Assembly (NCBI GenBank): GCA_964654355.1 | Contig: CAZZIQ010000042.1 | Span: forward strand, 1-9,714 | Source of the DNA: CAZZIQ01 sp964654355 | GTDB lineage: Bacteria; Pseudomonadota; Gammaproteobacteria; GCF-002020875 | DNA length: 9,714 bases | Reading direction: 5' to 3' | Part shown: positions 6,175-9,714 of the stretch, piece after piece | Numbering within the stretch: position 1 is the stretch's first letter | Layout of the letters: every line of letters starts with the position of its first letter | Made by a program: the position numbers and the translations under genes | The notes under the pieces: model-generated | Database searches by the model: none | Seen by the model: the letters and a program-made list of their open reading frames with translations, nothing else | What the model was told of the DNA's origin: nothing

Positions 6175-6645
6175 ATGAACATCAATCTGACCCTGATCGG
6201 CCAGTCGATCACCTTCTTCTTGTTCGTGTGGTTCACGATGAAATTCGTGTGGCCACCGATCTTGAAGGCGCTGGAAGAGCGTAAGGCGAAAATTGCTGAC
6301 GGTTTGGCCGCAGCCGAGCGTGGCGTGCATGAGCAGGCGCTCGCTCAGCAGCGTGCAACCGAGGTTCTGAAAGAAGCCAAGCAGCAAGCGGCCAAGATCA
6401 TTGGACAGGCTGAAGCGCGGGGCAACGAGCTGTTGGAAGAAGCCAAACATAAGGCGCAGGCTGAAGCCGCGCGCATTGTGGAATCAGCGCAGGGCGAAAT
6501 TGAGCAAGCCGCGAATAGCGCTCGTGAAGCGCTGCGTGTTCAAGTGGCGGAATTGGCTGTGGCTGGCGCCAGCCAGATTCTCGCGCGCGAGGTGAAGCCT
6601 GACGATCACCGCGACATGCTTAACAAGCTGGCCGCACAGCTGTAA
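6175..6645 (+). CDS. atpF: ATP synthase Fo subunit b (peripheral stalk)
   Basis: Subunit b dimerises to form the outer stalk that ties F1 to the membrane sector and resists rotation. The 156-residue protein equals the E. coli length. It opens MNINLTLIGQSITFFLFVWFTMKFVWPPIL, a single N-terminal membrane helix (about residues 5-27), followed by a long charged helical region rich in Ala, Glu, Lys and Gln (about 30-130) that forms the right-handed coiled coil. It ends with the delta-contacting part (AVAGASQILAREV and beyond). The ATG at 6175 has GAGG at 6164-6167, 7 nt upstream. The 40-bp gap after atpE has no terminator. Only one b-type gene is present, so this is not the b/b' pair found in cyanobacteria and alphaproteobacteria. 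Confidence 0.98.
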   Translation: MNINLTLIGQSITFFLFVWFTMKFVWPPILKALEERKAKIADGLAAAERGVHEQALAQQRATEVLKEAKQQAAKIIGQAEARGNELLEEAKHKAQAEAARIVESAQGEIEQAANSAREALRVQVAELAVAGASQILAREVKPDDHRDMLNKLAAQL

Positions 6646-6660
6646 TCCGACGCGCAGAAC

Positions 6661-7206
6661 GTGGAAGAAATTAGCACCCTCGCCCGTCCCTACGCCGATG
6701 CGGCGTATGACCATGCGCACGCCACGGCTTCGATTGAAGCATGGAGTAAGCAAATGGTTGGGCTGGCTGCGATTGCAGCGGATGCGGGTTTGGCGGCAGC
6801 GTTGATCGACCCGCGCTTAAAGCGCGAACAGCACGCCGAAATCGTGTTGGGTGCCGCGAGCGATTTGGGTTTGTCTTTGGGCGAAGGCGTTCAAAACCTG
6901 GTCCGCGTGTTGGCGGAAAATCAGCGCTTGAGTGTGATGCCAGAAATTGCGCGCCAGTTTGCACAGCGCCGCGCGGCAGATCAAAAATTGACGCAGGTCG
7001 ACATCACCAGTGCGATGGAGATGGATGCTGCAAGCCAAGAACAACTTGCCGAGGCGCTGCGTCAGCGTCTGGGCACCGATGTGAATGTACAGGTGCAGGT
7101 CGACCCATCCTTAATAGGTGGAGCGATTGTGCGCGCTGGTGATCTGGTGATCGATGCCTCGGTCCGTGGACGCCTCGCGCAGCTCGAAACCGTGCTGCGC
7201 CGCTAA
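6661..7206 (+). CDS. atpH: ATP synthase F1 subunit delta
   Basis: Delta sits on top of F1 and joins the alpha subunits to the b-subunit stalk. The 181-residue product (177 in E. coli) starts MEEISTLARPYADAAYDHA, matching the E. coli start with its ARPYAKAAFD motif. It contains the NLVRVLAENQRL segment and ends with the conserved GAIVRAGDLVIDASVRGRLAQLETVL. The start is GTG 6661, 15 bp after the atpF stop. The upstream bases (TCCGACGCGCAGAAC) hold no good Shine-Dalgarno, so initiation probably relies on coupling to atpF translation. The alignment to E. coli leaves little room for another start. Confidence 0.97.
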   Translation: MEEISTLARPYADAAYDHAHATASIEAWSKQMVGLAAIAADAGLAAALIDPRLKREQHAEIVLGAASDLGLSLGEGVQNLVRVLAENQRLSVMPEIARQFAQRRAADQKLTQVDITSAMEMDAASQEQLAEALRQRLGTDVNVQVQVDPSLIGGAIVRAGDLVIDASVRGRLAQLETVLRR

Positions 7207-7231
7207 GAACTTTTGTTAGGAGCCTTATCCC

Positions 7232-8773
7232 ATGCAGCTCAGTCCTTCTGAAATTAGCGATCTGATCCGCAAGCGCATTGAAAGCTTTGCGCCCGCCGCT
7301 GAATCGCGTACCGAAGGTACCGTGGTCAACATCGCCGACGGCGTCGCCCGTCTGCATGGCCTGTCGGAAGTTATGGCCGGTGAAATGATCGAGTTCCCGG
7401 GCAATACCTTCGGTATGGCGCTGAACCTCGAACAGGATTCCGTAGGTGCGGTGATCCTGGGTAACTACGAACACATTTCTGAAGGCGATACCGTGCGCTG
7501 CACGGGCCGAATTCTGGAAGTGCCGATCGGCAATGAACTGCTCGGCCGCGTTGTGAACTCGCTGGGCCAGCCGATCGATGGCAAGGGTCCGATTGAAACC
7601 GCTAAGACCGACACCATCGAAAAGATTGCGCCAGGCGTTATTGAGCGTCGTTCGGTCGATCAGCCGGTGCAGACAGGCGTCAAGGCGATTGATGCCATGG
7701 TGCCCGTCGGTCGTGGTCAGCGTGAGTTGATTATCGGTGACCGTCAGACCGGTAAGACCGCGGTTGCGATTGATGCCATCATCAATCAGAAAGGCACCGG
7801 CGTGAAATGTATCTATGTTGCGGTGGGCCAGAAGGCTTCAACCGTAGCGAATGTGGTGCGTAAGCTCGAAGAGCATGGCGCGCTAGCACACACCATTGTG
7901 GTTGCTGCAACCGCATCCGATTCTGCGGCGATGCAGTACATCGCGCCGTATTCGGGCTGCACGATGGGCGAATATTTCCGCGATCGCGGCGAAGACGCGC
8001 TGATCGTGTATGACGATTTGACCAAGCAAGCTTGGGCCTACCGTCAGGTTTCCCTGTTGTTGCGTCGTCCGCCGGGCCGTGAAGCGTATCCGGGCGACGT
8101 GTTCTATCTGCACTCGCGTTTGCTTGAACGTGCGGCGCGCGTGAACGAAGATTTTGTTGAAGCTGCGACCAATGGTGAAGTGAAAGGCAAGACCGGTTCG
8201 CTGACTGCGTTGCCGATCATTGAAACCCAGGCGGGTGACGTATCCGCGTTCGTACCGACCAACGTGATCTCCATCACCGATGGTCAGATCTTCCTTGAAA
8301 CCGACTTGTTTAACTCCGGTATTCGTCCGGCGATCAACGCAGGTCTTTCGGTTTCGCGTGTTGGTGGTGCGGCGCAGACTAAGATCATCAAGAAGCTGGG
8401 TGGTGGTGTGCGTCTCGATTTGGCGCAATACCGCGAGCTTGCTGCGTTCGCGCAGTTTGCATCGGATCTGGATGAGCAGACGCGCAAGCAGATCGAGCGT
8501 GGTCGTCGTGTTACTGAGCTGATGAAGCAGAACCAGTACGCACCGTTGTCGGTAGCGGAAATGGCGGTATCGCTGTTCGCGGCCAACAAGGGTTTCATCG
8601 ATGATGTTGAGGTGAATCAAGTGGTCGCATTTGAGCGTGCGTTGCACAGCTATATGAATAGCAGCCAGAAGGCGTTGATGGATCGCATCAATGACACCGC
8701 GGATTACAACGATGAAATCGAAGGTGCGTTGAACAATGCACTGACCGAGTTCAAAGCCAACAACACCTGGTAA
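7232..8773 (+). CDS. atpA: ATP synthase F1 subunit alpha
   Basis: Alpha forms the F1 hexamer with beta and carries the non-catalytic nucleotide sites. At 513 residues it has the same length as E. coli AtpA and needs no alignment gaps by eye. The domains are an N-terminal delta-binding helix (MQLSPSEISDLIRKRIESF), a beta-barrel to about residue 95, the nucleotide-binding domain with the P-loop GDRQTGKT at 169-176 (bases 7736-7759), and a C-terminal helical domain. The arginine that reaches into the catalytic site of beta is Arg376 in SVSRVGGAAQ (codon at 8357-8359). TAGGAG at 7217-7222 lies 9 nt before the ATG. It follows atpH by 25 bp and precedes atpG by 19 bp. Confidence 0.99.
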   Translation: MQLSPSEISDLIRKRIESFAPAAESRTEGTVVNIADGVARLHGLSEVMAGEMIEFPGNTFGMALNLEQDSVGAVILGNYEHISEGDTVRCTGRILEVPIGNELLGRVVNSLGQPIDGKGPIETAKTDTIEKIAPGVIERRSVDQPVQTGVKAIDAMVPVGRGQRELIIGDRQTGKTAVAIDAIINQKGTGVKCIYVAVGQKASTVANVVRKLEEHGALAHTIVVAATASDSAAMQYIAPYSGCTMGEYFRDRGEDALIVYDDLTKQAWAYRQVSLLLRRPPGREAYPGDVFYLHSRLLERAARVNEDFVEAATNGEVKGKTGSLTALPIIETQAGDVSAFVPTNVISITDGQIFLETDLFNSGIRPAINAGLSVSRVGGAAQTKIIKKLGGGVRLDLAQYRELAAFAQFASDLDEQTRKQIERGRRVTELMKQNQYAPLSVAEMAVSLFAANKGFIDDVEVNQVVAFERALHSYMNSSQKALMDRINDTADYNDEIEGALNNALTEFKANNTW

Positions 8774-8792
8774 GAAGGCGTAGGACAGTAGC

Positions 8793-9656
8793 ATGGCTGT
8801 AGGGCGCGAAATACGCGACAAGATCAAAAGCGTGAAGAGCACGCAGAAGATCACGCGTGCCATGCAAATGGTGGCAGCAGGCAAGATGCGTAAGGCGCAA
8901 GAGCGCATGCAGGCCTCCCGTCCGTATAGCGAAAAGATGCGTGCGGTGATTGGCCATTTGGCGTTGGGTCATCCGGAATACAAGAACGCCTTCATGATCG
9001 AGCGTGAGACTACGAAGAAAGTAGGTTTTATTCTGGTCACCTCGGATCGCGGTCTTTGCGGTGGTTTGAATGTGAATGAATTCCGCACGCTGATGGGCGT
9101 GATGAAAGATTGGCGCGCGCGCAACGTTGAAGTGGTCTTTAGCGTGATCGGCGCGAAGGGCGCAGGTTTTGTTGCGCGTAATGGTGGTCAGATTCTTTCC
9201 GAGAAAACACACCTCGGCGATCGTCCGAGCATGGACGAAATCATCGGTCCGGTGAAGGTGATGTTGGATGCGTATGCCGAGGGCGAGCTCGATCGCTTAT
9301 ATGTGGTGTACAACGAATTTGTAAACACCATGGCGCAGAAGCCCACGGTGCGTCAGGTGTTGCCGCTTGAACCAGTGGATGACCCTGAGCTGAAGCACCA
9401 TTGGGATTACATCTACGAGCCGGATGCGCCGGAAGTCTTGGATGCGTTGTTGCGTCGCTATGTCGAGGCGATGGTGTATCAAGCCGTTGTCGAAAATTCG
9501 GCAAGTGAAATGTCCGCGCGGATGGTGGCGATGAAGGCTGCGACGGATAACGCGGGTAAGCTGATTGAAGAGCTGCAGCTGGTCTATAACAAGGCGCGTC
9601 AGGCAGCGATTACATCGGAATTGGCAGACATTATCGGGGGCGCGTCGGCTGTTTAG
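8793..9656 (+). CDS. atpG: ATP synthase F1 subunit gamma
   Basis: Gamma is the central rotating shaft that couples c-ring turning to the catalytic sites. The 287-residue protein has the E. coli length. Its N-terminal helix (MAVGREIRDKIKSVKSTQKITRAMQMVAAGKM) and C-terminal helix (KAATDNAGKLIEELQLVYNKARQAAITSELADI, about 248-280) form the antiparallel coiled coil inside the hexamer. The middle domain carries VTSDRGLCGGLN (82-93). AGGA at 8782-8785 is 7 nt before the ATG. There is no insertion resembling the redox-regulation loop of chloroplast gamma. Confidence 0.99.
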   Translation: MAVGREIRDKIKSVKSTQKITRAMQMVAAGKMRKAQERMQASRPYSEKMRAVIGHLALGHPEYKNAFMIERETTKKVGFILVTSDRGLCGGLNVNEFRTLMGVMKDWRARNVEVVFSVIGAKGAGFVARNGGQILSEKTHLGDRPSMDEIIGPVKVMLDAYAEGELDRLYVVYNEFVNTMAQKPTVRQVLPLEPVDDPELKHHWDYIYEPDAPEVLDALLRRYVEAMVYQAVVENSASEMSARMVAMKAATDNAGKLIEELQLVYNKARQAAITSELADIIGGASAV

Positions 9657-9685
9657 CGCCGCGTCTTCAAACGAGTACGGAAAAA

Positions 9686-9689
9686 GAGG
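9686..9689 (+). promoter_or_regulatory. Ribosome binding site of atpD
   Basis: GAGG, within AAAAAGAGGA, ends 8 nt before the ATG at 9698. It supports that codon as the start of the gene cut by the right edge of the window. Confidence 0.6.
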
Positions 9690-9697
9690 ACAGCACA

Positions 9698-9714
9698 ATG
9701 AGTGCAGGACAAGT
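9698..9714 (+). CDS. atpD: ATP synthase F1 subunit beta, first codons only
   Basis: Only ATG plus five codons are present (MSAGQ and the first two bases of a Val codon). The identification comes from position, since beta follows gamma in atp operons, and from likeness to the short M-S-x-G-K-I-V start common in gammaproteobacterial AtpD. Beta holds the catalytic nucleotide sites, but none of those motifs lies in the window. It follows atpG by 41 bp. Confidence 0.85.

Noticed and set aside
7217..7232. TTATCC before atpA as a DnaA box.
   Set aside because: It reads TTATCCCAT rather than TTATNCACA, stands alone, and lies in a ribosome-binding region. No cluster of DnaA boxes was seen anywhere in the window.
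8346..8361. GGTTTCGCGTGTTGG inside atpA as a parS variant.
   Set aside because: Too many mismatches on the right half, and the bases encode the conserved SVSRVGG motif of subunit alpha.
7883..8908. A 341-codon open frame on the minus strand across the end of atpA and the start of atpG.
   Set aside because: It mirrors highly conserved genes, shows no domain and runs across the atpA-atpG junction. It is explained by the absence of certain codons on the coding strand.

Overview
The window is an ordinary, well-conserved piece of a gammaproteobacterial chromosome. It holds twelve genes, all on the + strand and tightly packed: mnmG-rsmG-parA-parB, then atpI-atpB-atpE-atpF-atpH-atpA-atpG and the first codons of atpD. 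The proteins resemble E. coli and Pseudomonas homologues. A chromosomal parAB pair between rsmG and atpI is found in many non-enteric gammaproteobacteria, and E. coli lacks these genes, so an enteric is unlikely. I cannot name the genus. This gene order is typical of DNA close to the replication origin, but no DnaA-box cluster, oriC or parS site is visible here.

Region 1 (1-4371) carries tRNA modification, rRNA methylation and chromosome segregation genes. mnmG is cut by the left edge by only a few codons. rsmG starts inside the end of mnmG (11 bp overlap), parA starts on the rsmG stop codon (TGATG), and parB starts on the parA stop codon (ATGA). This suggests one translationally coupled transcript whose promoter lies upstream of the window. 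MnmG modifies wobble uridines of tRNA, RsmG methylates 16S rRNA, and ParA with ParB partitions the replicated origin.

Region 2 (4372-4580) is the only sizeable non-coding stretch, 209 bp. It contains a near-consensus sigma-70 promoter (TTGACC, 17 bp, TATAAT) with a GC-rich discriminator, then a leader of about 134 nt with a short hairpin near its 5' end and a strong Shine-Dalgarno before a GTG start for atpI. No rho-independent terminator follows parB, so read-through into the atp genes is possible.

Region 3 (4581-9714) is the F1Fo ATP synthase operon in the classical order: assembly factor AtpI, Fo subunits a, c and b, then F1 subunits delta, alpha, gamma and the first codons of beta. The key residues seen are Arg221 of subunit a, Asp60 of subunit c, and the P-loop and Arg376 of alpha. 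They indicate a working, proton-type enzyme. The atpB-atpE gap has a T-rich tract and a strong Shine-Dalgarno, in keeping with the need to make about ten copies of subunit c.

I found no mobile element, RNA gene, CRISPR array, prophage, broken gene or unknown system. The findings are modest regulatory and start-site observations.
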